Shown here piece by piece: positions 35,104 to 44,103 of a stretch of 64,000 bases of DNA; position 1 is the stretch's first letter, and every line of letters starts with the position of its first letter. A program made the position numbers and the translations under genes. The notes under the pieces were generated by a model that was given only the letters and a program-made list of their open reading frames with translations, was not told the DNA's origin and did not search any database. The stretch is from assembly GCF_003574735.1 (NCBI RefSeq), contig NZ_QORW01000019.1, forward strand, positions 1 to 64,000. The letters are read 5' to 3'. This DNA comes from Dongia deserti. Lineage in GTDB: Bacteria > Pseudomonadota > Alphaproteobacteria > Dongiales > Dongiaceae.

Positions 35104-35883
35104 TTATTGGTGAGCGGCGACATACTCGCTGGGCGGCATGCCGAGCGCCTTCCTGAACATGGTGGTGAAGGCGGCTGGGCTTTCATAGCCGAGGTCGAGG
35201 GCGACGCGCGTGATGGGTTCGCGCGCGACCAGGCGCGGCAGGGCCGAGAACAAACAGGCCTGGCGCTGCCAGGCAGCGAAGCTCATGCCGGTCTCGCGCT
35301 TGAAGAGGCGCGTAAAGGACCGTCGGCTGAGGCCGAGATTCTCCGCCCAGTCGTCGATCGTCTCATGCGGGGTCGGATCCTTGATGAAGCGGCGGCAGCG
35401 TCGCGCCAACTCTCGATCATCGGGGAGGGGTAGCGAGAGCGGCAGGATCGGCAACCGTCGCACTTCTTCCAATAGCAGCGCCATGATGAGACCGTCGCGC
35501 CCGTCGATCTCATATTCCAGCGGCAGATCGATCGCGGCGAGCAACAGGGAACGCATGAGCGGCGAGATGCCCAGCACGCTGCAGGAGGGCGGCATGCCGG
35601 CGATCGCGTCCGGCTCGATGAAAATGCTGTTGGTGGTGACCGGGCCGATGGTGCGCACGCTGTGCTGAATGCCGAAAGGAATCCACACGCCTTGCGCGGG
35701 CGGCACGACCCAGGCGCCGTGCTCCGTCGAGACCATCATGACACCGCTCGCGCCATAGAGCAGCTGATAGCGGCGATGCTGATGGGGTGCAACTTCGAAA
35801 TCCGGCGGGTAGTCGTTGCCAACGGCCACGACCGGACGCGGCGTGCCCTCATACAGCATCGATGGGCCGAGGTTCCTGACCAT
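35104..35883 (-). CDS. AraC-family transcriptional regulator
   Basis: The protein has about 259 residues from ATG 35883; an in-frame TTG at 35934 would add 17. The N-terminus is a cupin sensor (PHQHRRYQLLYGASGVM, WVVPPAQGVWIPFGIQHSV), as in single-component AraC activators. The C-terminus is the double helix-turn-helix (ETIDDWAENLGLSRRSFTRLFKRETG and ITRVALDLGYESPAAFTTMFRKALG). It diverges from the Fsr-like exporter gene, so exporter control is the obvious role. The effector is unknown. Confidence 0.83.
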   Translation of the reverse strand: MVRNLGPSMLYEGTPRPVVAVGNDYPPDFEVAPHQHRRYQLLYGASGVMMVSTEHGAWVVPPAQGVWIPFGIQHSVRTIGPVTTNSIFIEPDAIAGMPPSCSVLGISPLMRSLLLAAIDLPLEYEIDGRDGLIMALLLEEVRRLPILPLSLPLPDDRELARRCRRFIKDPTPHETIDDWAENLGLSRRSFTRLFKRETGMSFAAWQRQACLFSALPRLVAREPITRVALDLGYESPAAFTTMFRKALGMPPSEYVAAHQ

Positions 35884-35993
35884 GGCGGCAGTTTGCTTGG
35901 CCCATTCGAGAAAGTAAATGGCCCATCTTCGCAAGCAGGCAGAAATCCGGCTCGATATTCTGCCCCGCTGACATGCCGAATTGAGCGGAGCCC

Positions 35994-37223
35994 ATGAGCG
36001 ATACCAGTCTGGCGGCCGGCCACTATCCCGATAAGGCAGCGGAAAAGACGGCGCTGGCCATCCTCGTCGCCATCAGCTTCTGCCACCTGACCAACGACAC
36101 CATGCAGTCGCTGCTGTTGTCGATCTATCCGATGCTGAAAGAAAGCTATGCGCTGGATTTCGGGCAAGTCGGCCTCATCACGCTCACCTTCCAGGTGACG
36201 GCTTCGCTGCTGCAGCCGATGATCGGGCTCTATACCGATCGCCGGCCGAGGCCGTTCGCCTTGGCTGGCGGCATGGCGTCTACGTTGCTGGGGTTGCTGC
36301 TGCTTTCGTACGCGAGTAGCTATCCGATGCTACTGCTGGCGGCGGCACTGATCGGGACCGGATCGTCGGTGTTCCATCCCGAAGCGTCGCGCGTTGCGCG
36401 ACTGGCGTCGGGTGGCCGGCACGGCCTGGCGCAGTCATTGTTCCAGGTCGGCGGCAATCTCGGGTCGGCGATCGGGCCGCTGGCCGCTGCTTACATCGTG
36501 CTGCCGCGCGGGCAGAGCGCCATTGCCTGGTTCTCGCTCGTCGCGCTGATCGCGATTCTGGTTCTCGTGCGGGTCGGTGCGTGGTATCGCGCGCACTTGG
36601 TCGCTCACACACGCCAGGGGCAGCGCCGCATCCAGTTCAATCAGCTGACGCGGCGCGAGGTCGGGGTCGCGCTCGCTGTCCTGCTGGGCCTGATCTTCTC
36701 CAAGTTCTTCTACACCGCGAGCCTCAGCAGCTATTATACCTTCTACATGATCGAGCATTTCGGCGTGTCGATGCAGCGGGCGCAGATCTACCTCTTCATC
36801 TATCTCGCCGCGTTCTCACTTGGTACGCTCGTTGGCGGTCCCATCGGTGACAAGATCGGGCGCAAGAAGGTCATCTGGTTCTCTATTCTGGGCTCGCTGC
36901 CCTTCACGCTGATTCTGCCCTACGCCAACGAGTTCTGGGTCGTCGTGCTGACGGTTCCGATTGGGCTCATCCTCTCCTCCGCTTTCTCGGCGATCGTCGT
37001 CTATGCGCAGGAGTTGATGCCGGGCCGGGTCGGCATGGTCGCGGGTCTGTTCTTCGGCCTGGCTTTCGGAATGGGCGGCATCGGCGCGGCGGTGCTCGGC
37101 GAACTCGCCGACGTGACCAGCATCGAGCTGGTGTTCCAGTTGTGCGCGTTCCTGCCCGTGATCGGCCTTGTCACCTGGCTGCTGCCGAATCTCGAGAGCT
37201 CATCCAAGCGCAGCGCCGCCTGA
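35994..37223 (+). CDS. MFS exporter of the fosmidomycin-resistance (Fsr) type
   Basis: The 409-residue MFS protein has about 12 membrane segments. It shows the Fsr hallmarks CHLTNDTMQSLLLSIYPML at the start and LIGTGSSVFHPEASRVARLAS in the N-terminal half. The cytoplasmic motif A-like DKIGRKKV lies between helices 8 and 9. Fsr proteins export fosmidomycin and probably other small anions or drugs. It starts with ATG behind GGAG and is divergent from the AraC regulator. Natural substrate is unknown. Confidence 0.85.
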   Translation: MSDTSLAAGHYPDKAAEKTALAILVAISFCHLTNDTMQSLLLSIYPMLKESYALDFGQVGLITLTFQVTASLLQPMIGLYTDRRPRPFALAGGMASTLLGLLLLSYASSYPMLLLAAALIGTGSSVFHPEASRVARLASGGRHGLAQSLFQVGGNLGSAIGPLAAAYIVLPRGQSAIAWFSLVALIAILVLVRVGAWYRAHLVAHTRQGQRRIQFNQLTRREVGVALAVLLGLIFSKFFYTASLSSYYTFYMIEHFGVSMQRAQIYLFIYLAAFSLGTLVGGPIGDKIGRKKVIWFSILGSLPFTLILPYANEFWVVVLTVPIGLILSSAFSAIVVYAQELMPGRVGMVAGLFFGLAFGMGGIGAAVLGELADVTSIELVFQLCAFLPVIGLVTWLLPNLESSSKRSAA

Positions 37224-37578
37224 TCCTCACTCACTTTCCGCACACCGCTCGGGAACTGCGAGCCGCCTCGCGGCTTGTTACCCGGCGGTCCGGCGGGATC
37301 GGATCGAGCACGGCGAACTGTGACTTTTCGGTGTCAAGTCATTGAGCCGTAGCAAAAATTTCGTGGCTGGCCATAATGCTGCCGCAGTGCAACATCAGTG
37401 ATGTTGCGGCGCGGTGACGCTGTTGGCTTTGTTGCCAAGTGGTCACCGCTTTTCGTTTCGATCCCGATGGACAATGCGCGGCTCCGAGATATGGCGTCGG
37501 ACGGAGGGACAATTAAAGGTGCAGGTAGCTCGATTGCCGGAAGACAACGGGCGAGAGAATCGCGGGCCGGTCGCTCGC
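37224..37578. other. intergenic region at the left end of the EPS locus
   Basis: The 355-nt gap shows no convincing gene. It contains the perfect palindrome at 37389-37407 and must hold the promoter of the first glycosyltransferase gene. An in-frame extension of that glycosyltransferase to 37414 is not supported by family length. Confidence 0.45.
37389..37407. promoter_or_regulatory. perfect 19-nt palindrome upstream of the EPS genes
   Basis: GCAACATCAGTGATGTTGC has 9-nt arms around a single G. It lies about 170 nt before the first glycosyltransferase start, in an otherwise empty gap, and is a good candidate operator for an exopolysaccharide regulator. Confidence 0.45.
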
Positions 37579-38697
37579 ATGTATAAGACCCGGGTTTGCG
37601 TCGTCGGATTGCGCGGTATCCCGGGAGTCATGGGGGGGATCGAGTCGCATTGCGAACAGGTGTTCCCCCGCTTGAAAGCGCTCGCCCGGCACTACAACAT
37701 CACCATCATCGGCAGGACACCCTACATTCCGGGCGGCGCCTATAAGTACCAGGGCGTCCGCGTGGTGCCGCTGCCCGCAATCAAGAACAAGTATCTCGAA
37801 GCCATCAGCAATACGACTCTAGCGGTGCTGTATGCGCGCTTCGTGCTGCGGGCGGAAATTCTCCACATTCACGGCATCGGACCGGCCCTGCTGGGCCCGC
37901 TCGCTCGGATGCTGGGAATGAAGCTGGTGGTCACTCACCACGGCCGGGATTTCGAGCGGCAGAAGTGGAACACCGTCGGCAAGGCCGCTTTGCGCCTGGG
38001 CGAACGATGCGCGACCGCCGCGGCGCATCACATCATCGTCGTATCGAAATCCGTGACGGAGAAGTTGCGGCGCCGCAATCCGCACCTGCGCGGACGCATC
38101 CACTATATCCCGAACGGCGCGACCGAGTTTGCCGAGATCGAGGCGAGCCAGGATGAGCAGTCGATCCTGGCCCAGTTTGAGCTTGAACCGCAGCGTTACA
38201 TCCTCAGTGTCGGCCGGCTGGTGCCAGAGAAGGGTTTTCATGATCTGATCACAGCCTTCCATGGGGCAGATCCGGCTCACAAGCTCGCCATTGCCGGCGC
38301 GGCCGATCACGAAGACGACTACTCCCGCTCGCTCCTGCGCCATGCCAGCGAGCGCATCCGTTTCTGCGGCTTCCAACCTCATGACATGCTGCGCGTCCTC
38401 TATCGCAATGCCGCCTTGTTCGTGCTGCCGTCGAGCCACGAGGGCCTGCCGATCGCGGCGCTCGAAGCCGCCAATCTCGGCATCCCGGTGCTGCTCAGCG
38501 ATATCCGCCCGAATCTCGATATCGAGCTCGCCCCGACGAACTATTTCCCGGTGGGAGATGTCGACGCCTTGAAGCGAAAGCTGCTGACGAGTTACGAGAC
38601 GTATCGCGTGGATCGCGCCGTGATCGCGCGGCGATTCAATTGGGGCTGCGTCAGCGAGGCGACGCGGCAGGTGTATGCGGCTTTGGCGGCTGCATGA
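37579..38697 (+). CDS. glycosyltransferase family 4
   Basis: The 372-residue GT-B enzyme has the N-terminal sequence VCVVGLRGIPGVMGGIESHCE, typical of GT4 enzymes that act on rhamnose or hexose residues. The C-terminal nucleotide-sugar part is ILSVGRLVPEKGFHDLI with the E-x7-E region SSHEGLPIAALEAANLGIPVL. Cytoplasmic face of the inner membrane is expected. The start MYKTRVCVVGLRGIPG at 37579 is chosen over a longer frame because the added 55 residues lack the fold. It opens the EPS gene set; donor and acceptor sugars are unknown. Confidence 0.83.
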   Translation: MYKTRVCVVGLRGIPGVMGGIESHCEQVFPRLKALARHYNITIIGRTPYIPGGAYKYQGVRVVPLPAIKNKYLEAISNTTLAVLYARFVLRAEILHIHGIGPALLGPLARMLGMKLVVTHHGRDFERQKWNTVGKAALRLGERCATAAAHHIIVVSKSVTEKLRRRNPHLRGRIHYIPNGATEFAEIEASQDEQSILAQFELEPQRYILSVGRLVPEKGFHDLITAFHGADPAHKLAIAGAADHEDDYSRSLLRHASERIRFCGFQPHDMLRVLYRNAALFVLPSSHEGLPIAALEAANLGIPVLLSDIRPNLDIELAPTNYFPVGDVDALKRKLLTSYETYRVDRAVIARRFNWGCVSEATRQVYAALAAA

Positions 38698-38810
38698 TGG
38701 CGGTTGAATTCGCACGCATGGCCGCCGGTATGGACGAATGTGCGTAGGGCTGCCGGCGCCGCGCTGGGGTTCATCAGACTGACGAAAGCAAGACTCGACA
38801 GGAAAAGTGC

Positions 38811-40532
38811 ATGAGCAATGCAGCAACCATGAATCAGGACGATCGGCTGATCAACATAGACGTGCTCGGCGCTTTGCGGCGGCGCAAATGGATCGGGCTA
38901 GCGATCGCCGTGCTCGGCGTCACCGCGACCTACACGATCGTCAAGATCTGGCCATCCACCTATCAATCGATCGCCACCATCCTGATCGAGGAGCCCAACG
39001 TTCCCCCCGATCTGGTGAAATCGACGGTCTCGACCTATGCGCAGGAGCGGCTGCAGATCATCCAGCAGCGGGTGATGACCAGCCAGAACCTGTACGACGT
39101 CATCAAGCAGTTCAACCTGTATCCCGAAGAGCAGCTGACCGCGCCCAGGTCCGCGCTCATCAACAAGATGCGCTCGAACGTCGAGCTGGCGGTCGTGAGT
39201 GCCAATCTCTCCGGCCAGCAGCAGCCGCAGCGCGCGCGTCAGCAGCCGCAGGCCTCCATCGCATTTACGCTCGCCTTCGCAGACGAAAATCAGGACCTCG
39301 CTCAACAGGTGGCGGGCAGGCTGACCGATCTCTACTTGGCGGAAAACGATCGCACCCGCCAGCAAAAGGCGGCCGGCACAACCCAGTTCTTGAGCGAGCA
39401 GGCGGCCAAGTTGTACGACGACGTCCAGAAACTGGAGAAGCGCCTGCTCGAAGTGCGCTCGAAATACAATGGCAGCCTGCCCGAGCAATTCAACATGAAC
39501 ACCCAGATGCTGAATCAGGCGCAGGCGCAGCTCACGCAAAATCGGGCCGACCTGCAGATCCTGACCGACAAGAAATCCTACCTGCAGAGCCAGCTCAGCA
39601 CGATCAGCCCCTATACCCCGATGACGGCGAATGGGCGACCTGCAACTCCGCAGGCGCAGCTCATGGACCTGGAGCTGCAATATAGCGACCTCTCCACCCG
39701 CTACGGCTCGAAGCATCCCGACGTCGTCCGGCTGCAGCGCCAAATCCAGGTCTTGAAGAGCCAGATCGGCGGCGTCGATACGCGCGCATTGGATCAGGCG
39801 AAGTATTCGACGTTGCAAGCCCAGCTTTCCGACGCGCTTCAGCGCTATGGTGAAAAGCACCCGGATGTCCAGCGCCTGCGCCGGCAAGTTGACGAGATGA
39901 AGGCGCAGATGGCAGCGGCACCGGCAATGTCGAGCTTCACCCGGCCGCAAGGTCCGCCGGACAACCCGATGTACATCCAGATCCAGAGTCAGCTGGCAGA
40001 CGCGGATGCGCAGATCCGCGGCCTCAATGAGCGCTCCGCGGCGCTCGAAGCCAACATCGAAGATCTTCAGAAGCGCATCCTGCAGACCCCGGCCGTCGAG
40101 GCGGAATACAACTCGCTGCAGAACCAGCACCGGGTGGCACTGGAACGCTATCAGAACTTCAAGGACAAGGAAGCCGACGCCCAGGTCGCGGAAAACATGG
40201 AGCAGCAGAGCAAGGGCGAGACCTTCTCCGTGATCGAGCCGCCGATGCGTCCGGACTTGCCGGCAAGGCCGAACAAGAATCTGCTGATGGCGGTCGGTTT
40301 CTTCCTGACGGCGATGCTGGCCGCCGCCGCCATGGTCGCGATCGACATGCTTGATCCCCGCATCTATGAGCCCAAGAGCCTGATGGTGGCCTTCGGCGAA
40401 ATGCCGCTCGCGACGGTGCCCTATATCAGGACCATCGACGAGACGCGCGGACGAAGGCTGCGCATGATCGGCGTCGCCAGCGTGGCGGCCATTCTGATGG
40501 CCGGCGTCCTGGCGTTCAGCTCTATATTCTGA
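38811..40532 (+). CDS. Wzz/GumC-type polysaccharide co-polymerase with long coiled coils
   Basis: The 573-residue protein has a Wzz domain at its N-terminus with a first membrane helix (about residues 27-46) and a long periplasmic alpha-helical region. C-terminal helices are at about 493-515 and 548-570. The GumC-like proline motif is RPDLPARPNKNLLM. Within the periplasmic part a segment is duplicated: TRYGSKHPDVVRLQRQIQVL near residue 303 and QRYGEKHPDVQRLRRQVDEM near 346. It has no fused kinase domain; a separate BY-kinase-like gene lies at 43285. It should set chain length and help export. AGGAAAAG precedes the ATG. Confidence 0.85.
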   Translation: MSNAATMNQDDRLINIDVLGALRRRKWIGLAIAVLGVTATYTIVKIWPSTYQSIATILIEEPNVPPDLVKSTVSTYAQERLQIIQQRVMTSQNLYDVIKQFNLYPEEQLTAPRSALINKMRSNVELAVVSANLSGQQQPQRARQQPQASIAFTLAFADENQDLAQQVAGRLTDLYLAENDRTRQQKAAGTTQFLSEQAAKLYDDVQKLEKRLLEVRSKYNGSLPEQFNMNTQMLNQAQAQLTQNRADLQILTDKKSYLQSQLSTISPYTPMTANGRPATPQAQLMDLELQYSDLSTRYGSKHPDVVRLQRQIQVLKSQIGGVDTRALDQAKYSTLQAQLSDALQRYGEKHPDVQRLRRQVDEMKAQMAAAPAMSSFTRPQGPPDNPMYIQIQSQLADADAQIRGLNERSAALEANIEDLQKRILQTPAVEAEYNSLQNQHRVALERYQNFKDKEADAQVAENMEQQSKGETFSVIEPPMRPDLPARPNKNLLMAVGFFLTAMLAAAAMVAIDMLDPRIYEPKSLMVAFGEMPLATVPYIRTIDETRGRRLRMIGVASVAAILMAGVLAFSSIF

Positions 40533-40634
40533 AGCGGAGTGGAAGCTAGGGGCTCGCGGCGTCGCGGAAGATCTCGGTCAAGCTGTTCGAAGAATGGTGC
40601 TGTCCTATCGCCGCGCTGGACCCGTTGTGCCCCT

Positions 40635-42059
40635 CTATTTCTCCTTCTTCTCGAACACGAAACGGCGGCTGGTCTTGACGCCGTTGACCATGACGTCCTG
40701 CAGTTCTAGCACGCCATCGGCACTGGCGTGTGCGACCTTGGCGTTGCCTTCGATCTCGATCGAGCCCCCCCGCATCACCACCATCGGAGGGTTCTGATTC
40801 TTCTTCTTGCTAAGGCTGATGGCGACTGTTCCGCGGCCGGCATGCAGCTTGGTGTCAACGATTTCGAGCGTGCCGCCCGCCTGGATGCAGGCGCCCTGCG
40901 TATCGTTGCGCGAGACCGGATTGCGGAAGTCGCAGCGTCGGATCACATTGTTACCTTCCGCCCAGAGACGGGCGCCGAACTTGCACGAATCGCTGCTGCA
41001 ATCCTCCATTGTCACGTTGGTGGTCTTGAGATCGAATCCGCCGTCCCCCATGCTGCTGGCGTGGCAATTGCGAATCGTCACGTTCATGGTCTTGCGTTCG
41101 CATACGATGCCGTCGCCCTGCACGTAACCCGGCTCCTTTCCCTCCTTCGGCGGTGGGGGCTCATTGATGGCGTTGCGCAGGACGATGTCCTCGAACAGCA
41201 GGTTCTTGCCCTCCGAGACGGCGATCAGCTGACAGACGTTGCGGCCGCCGGCATCCATCTTGGCAGCGTCAAGCTCCAGGTTGCGCAACGTCGAGTCCGA
41301 CAGGTGGCGGAAGCGCGCGAATCCGCGAATGATGCCGATGGCGCGGCAGTCGGTGACGATCAGATTCTGCAGCATCGCGCCGCGATCGGTCTCGATCACG
41401 CGCCCGACGTTCCTCGCCTCGAGGCCGGAGATGACAATATCCCGGAAGGTCGCCGTCTCCTTGCCGCGGAACTTGAAAAAGCCGTCGGCCGGCGTGCCGT
41501 CGATATGGAAACCGGAGACCCTGAGGTGCGATGCGCCTTCAATCAAGGCGAAATAGGCAGATCCGCGCCGGCCGAAATCTTTGACCGACCAAGGCTGCGC
41601 GCTCTTGAAAAAGGCGGCAACGTCCTTCGAAGCCGCGGCGACGCCGTTATCGTCGGCAATGAGGCCGGCCTGCAAGAAGACCGGATTGCTCTCGTCGCCC
41701 GACGCCTTGATGCGAATCTGGCCCTTGTCGATCGCGATGGGCTGGCCCGCGCTGTCGAACCCGATGAGGAAACCCGAGCCCGGCCGCGCCGAACTCAGTG
41801 CCTTCGACAAGGAATCGATCGGCATGGCGTTCTGCCAATCGCGTCCATCCTCGTCGCCAGCGCCCGAGAGCGTGAACAGCGTGACCGACTTCGGCTTCGC
41901 GGCTGTCGCCGTCTGCACTGTGGGATTGATTGCTTCCGCGCGCAGGCGGCCCGCGCTCAGTGCGGTCAGCAACCCGGCAAGCGTCACCGTCAGAGCTTGG
42001 CGCCGCGTCATCAGGGGCGGGGTAGTGTGTCGCTGCATGAACTTGCCACTGGGTCGCAT
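40635..42059 (-). CDS. Tat-exported right-handed beta-helix protein
   Basis: The 474-residue protein begins with a twin-arginine signal (MTRRQALTVTLAGLLTALSA near residues 17-36), so it is folded before export. The body is a parallel beta-helix with repeated short strands, such as ATFRDIVISGLEARNVGR, NVTIRNCHASSMGDGGFD and NVTMEDCSSDSCKFGARL. This is the fold of polysaccharide lyases, epimerases and hydrolases. The ATG at 42059 has GGAGG 9 nt upstream. It is antisense to the surrounding EPS genes but inside the locus, so it may trim or modify the polymer in the periplasm. Catalytic residues could not be assigned. Confidence 0.78.
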   Translation of the reverse strand: MRPSGKFMQRHTTPPLMTRRQALTVTLAGLLTALSAGRLRAEAINPTVQTATAAKPKSVTLFTLSGAGDEDGRDWQNAMPIDSLSKALSSARPGSGFLIGFDSAGQPIAIDKGQIRIKASGDESNPVFLQAGLIADDNGVAAASKDVAAFFKSAQPWSVKDFGRRGSAYFALIEGASHLRVSGFHIDGTPADGFFKFRGKETATFRDIVISGLEARNVGRVIETDRGAMLQNLIVTDCRAIGIIRGFARFRHLSDSTLRNLELDAAKMDAGGRNVCQLIAVSEGKNLLFEDIVLRNAINEPPPPKEGKEPGYVQGDGIVCERKTMNVTIRNCHASSMGDGGFDLKTTNVTMEDCSSDSCKFGARLWAEGNNVIRRCDFRNPVSRNDTQGACIQAGGTLEIVDTKLHAGRGTVAISLSKKKNQNPPMVVMRGGSIEIEGNAKVAHASADGVLELQDVMVNGVKTSRRFVFEKKEK

Positions 42060-42189
42060 ATTGACGTGCCTCCTGGATGAAAAACATGAAAAACCTGGGA
42101 GTGACCGGATCGGATGTCAAACAACATGTCCGTAGCTTCGCTCGCGGCCGCGGCGATAGGTCATATCCGGCGTCGTCTTCAGATTGCCT

Positions 42190-42579
42190 TCAAATACCGT
42201 CGGCATCGCTGCTTGCGGCACGAGGTCGATCTGCAGTCAGCGCCATGCGGCGGAGAGCGATGGCGCCCCCGCAGCCGATGCAAGCGCCGACGATATCGGC
42301 CAGCACATCGAACACATCCGGCGACCGTCCCGGCGAGAATGCCTGAAGCAGCTCGATTGCGATCCCAAACGCCGCGAGCCCGAAAGCCGTGCGCACCACG
42401 CTGCGCTCGGAGCTTATGCCACCCAGGAGACCGAGCAAGGCGTAAGCGATGACGTGCTCCGCCTTATCGCCGATCGACACCGGCGGCAAAGTGGTGCTCG
42501 GTGTCAGCGACAGAGCGCCGACCAACACACTCGCGAGATAGAAGGCCGCTCGCAACAGCCGGCGGATCAACGGAGACAT
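42190..42579 (-). CDS. VanZ-family small membrane protein
   Basis: The 129-residue protein has four hydrophobic segments and the VanZ-type sequence SIGDKAEHVIAYALLGLLGG, with Asp, His and Tyr spaced as in the family. The frame is open further upstream to a GTG at 42657, but the ATG at 42579 (MSPLIRRLLRAAFYL) starts directly before the first helix. VanZ-like proteins occur in many EPS loci, with an unproven role in membrane lipid or polymer handling. It is on the strand opposite to the export genes and lies 130 nt upstream of the beta-helix gene, probably co-transcribed with it. Confidence 0.75.
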   Translation of the reverse strand: MSPLIRRLLRAAFYLASVLVGALSLTPSTTLPPVSIGDKAEHVIAYALLGLLGGISSERSVVRTAFGLAAFGIAIELLQAFSPGRSPDVFDVLADIVGACIGCGGAIALRRMALTADRPRAASSDADGI

Positions 42580-43284
42580 GAAGGGCCATGTGCTTTTATC
42601 GAACAAGAAGCGTGGCGCACGGAGTCGTGGGACCCCAGCGGAATCGTTCAAGAGCACCTCAACTCAACGATCTGCGGCAAGGACTTTAGCCCACCAACAC
42701 GACCATTAAGCGATGCAACGATATACCGGCGCCGAACCCATTGCTGATGTCACAGGATTAATTCTGATAAGTCACAGGGGTGCGGGCTGCTGCGTGCTAC
42801 CTTCCGATCAACTCAAAAATGTTTTGCGTTTGCGAGATGCCGTATCGACGGCCAAAAAAGAAGAAGAGGTAACGAAGCTCATGATCTCGCTGGTCTCATG
42901 GTTTCGTGCATCGAAGTGACGGACCGGCTACCGGCATTCACGTCTATTCGACAGAACAAGTCTGGCGACAATGAACGCGGCCGCGGCGTTCAGCTCAGTG
43001 AATGCTGTTAAGCACGTAGCGCAGGGGGAGGAAGAACCAATAAGGACCCTTGGCTCTGGATTCGGGTGTTTGTCGTTAATCGCGCCGAAGAATGGAACGT
43101 TCGTGCGAAAGCCATTGGTGGGAGTTCGCCACGAAATCGCCACAATAGAATCTTGTGCGGCGCCGAACTATTCGTGTCCTGCTGTGTTGTCTGCACTTGC
43201 ACACCCTGACGGCCATGGTCATGATCTTCGCAGCTGCAGCATCGGGAGCCTGGCTGCTGAATTGCACCGCGAACGGAGATGCCG
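42580..43284. other. long intergenic region upstream of the kinase gene
   Basis: About 700 nt lie between the VanZ and kinase genes. A 68-codon frame at 42713-42919 has no recognisable feature and is not called. The stretch 42740-42900 is AT-richer than its surroundings and carries GTCACAGG at 42749-42756 and again at 42771-42778, 22 nt (two helical turns) apart. This may be a regulator site for the kinase-ATPase pair. Confidence 0.4.
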
Positions 43285-44064
43285 ATGGAGCAGATTGAGA
43301 AGGCGCTAGCCAGGGCGCGCGAGATGCGGGCTGGAAGCCTCGGCGGACTCCGGCCGAATGGCCGGGCCGTGTCGACCAACGGCTTCACGCCCCAGTACAC
43401 CGAGACCGCGGTCGCGAAATGCGATCAGAAGCGGACGAGCAAGGAGCGGCTGGTCGCGGACAGTTTCGGCCATCCCGCATCCGACATCTATGGGCTGTTG
43501 CGCACGCAGGTTCTGCAGCGCCTGAAGAAGCACGGCATGTCGACCGTTGCCGTCACCGGACCGGATTTGAGCAGCGGCGTGACGACGACCGCGGCAAATC
43601 TTGCGATCGCCGTCGCGCTCGATGTCAACCAGACGGTGCTCCTCGTCGATCTCAACCTGCGCAAGCCGGCGATCCATGAGAAGTTCGGCTTTCAACCGAC
43701 GGTCGGCATCGACGACTATCTGCGCGGCGAGGCACAGCTGAAGGATTGCCTCGTGTGCCCAGGGATAGCGCGCCTGGTCGTGCTGCCGGCGCGTGAGGCA
43801 AAGGGCGAGGCGGCGGCGGAGGTGATCAGCTCGCCGCGCATGACTGCGCTGGCCAAGGAACTGCAGAACCGCTACGCGGATCGCATCATCATCTACGACG
43901 CGCCACCGTTGCTGACCTCCAGCGATACGCTCGGGTTCCTTCCTAACGTGGATGCTGTCCTGCTGGTGGCGCGCAGCGGCCGTACCACCAAGGCGGAGCT
44001 TGAGAGATCGGCCCACCTGCTCGGAAACAAAGCCATCGTCGGTACGCTGTTGAACGCCTACTAG
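43285..44064 (+). CDS. BY-kinase-like (CpsD/XrtA-associated) ATPase with altered Walker A
   Basis: The 259-residue protein has the fold of bacterial tyrosine autokinases that pair with Wzz. Walker A' is VLLVDLNLRKPAIHEKFG and Walker B is IIIYDAPPLL. The Walker A loop reads TGPDLSSGVTTTAANLA, where the usual GKTT/GKST lysine is valine. There is also no tyrosine cluster at the C-terminus (only the last residue of TLLNAY). It may therefore be inactive as a kinase and act as a structural or regulatory partner. GGAG stands 6 nt before ATG 43285; the ATG at 43279 abuts it directly. It is followed by the ExeA-like ATPase gene. Confidence 0.8.
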   Translation: MEQIEKALARAREMRAGSLGGLRPNGRAVSTNGFTPQYTETAVAKCDQKRTSKERLVADSFGHPASDIYGLLRTQVLQRLKKHGMSTVAVTGPDLSSGVTTTAANLAIAVALDVNQTVLLVDLNLRKPAIHEKFGFQPTVGIDDYLRGEAQLKDCLVCPGIARLVVLPAREAKGEAAAEVISSPRMTALAKELQNRYADRIIIYDAPPLLTSSDTLGFLPNVDAVLLVARSGRTTKAELERSAHLLGNKAIVGTLLNAY

Positions 44065-44103
44065 GCTGTTCCGGCAAGCCAGGAAGATCGCCAGGTAGAC
44101 TGC

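Noticed and set aside
42713-42919. 68-codon frame upstream of the kinase gene
   Set aside because: No start signal, no recognisable feature, and it lies in a region that looks regulatory.
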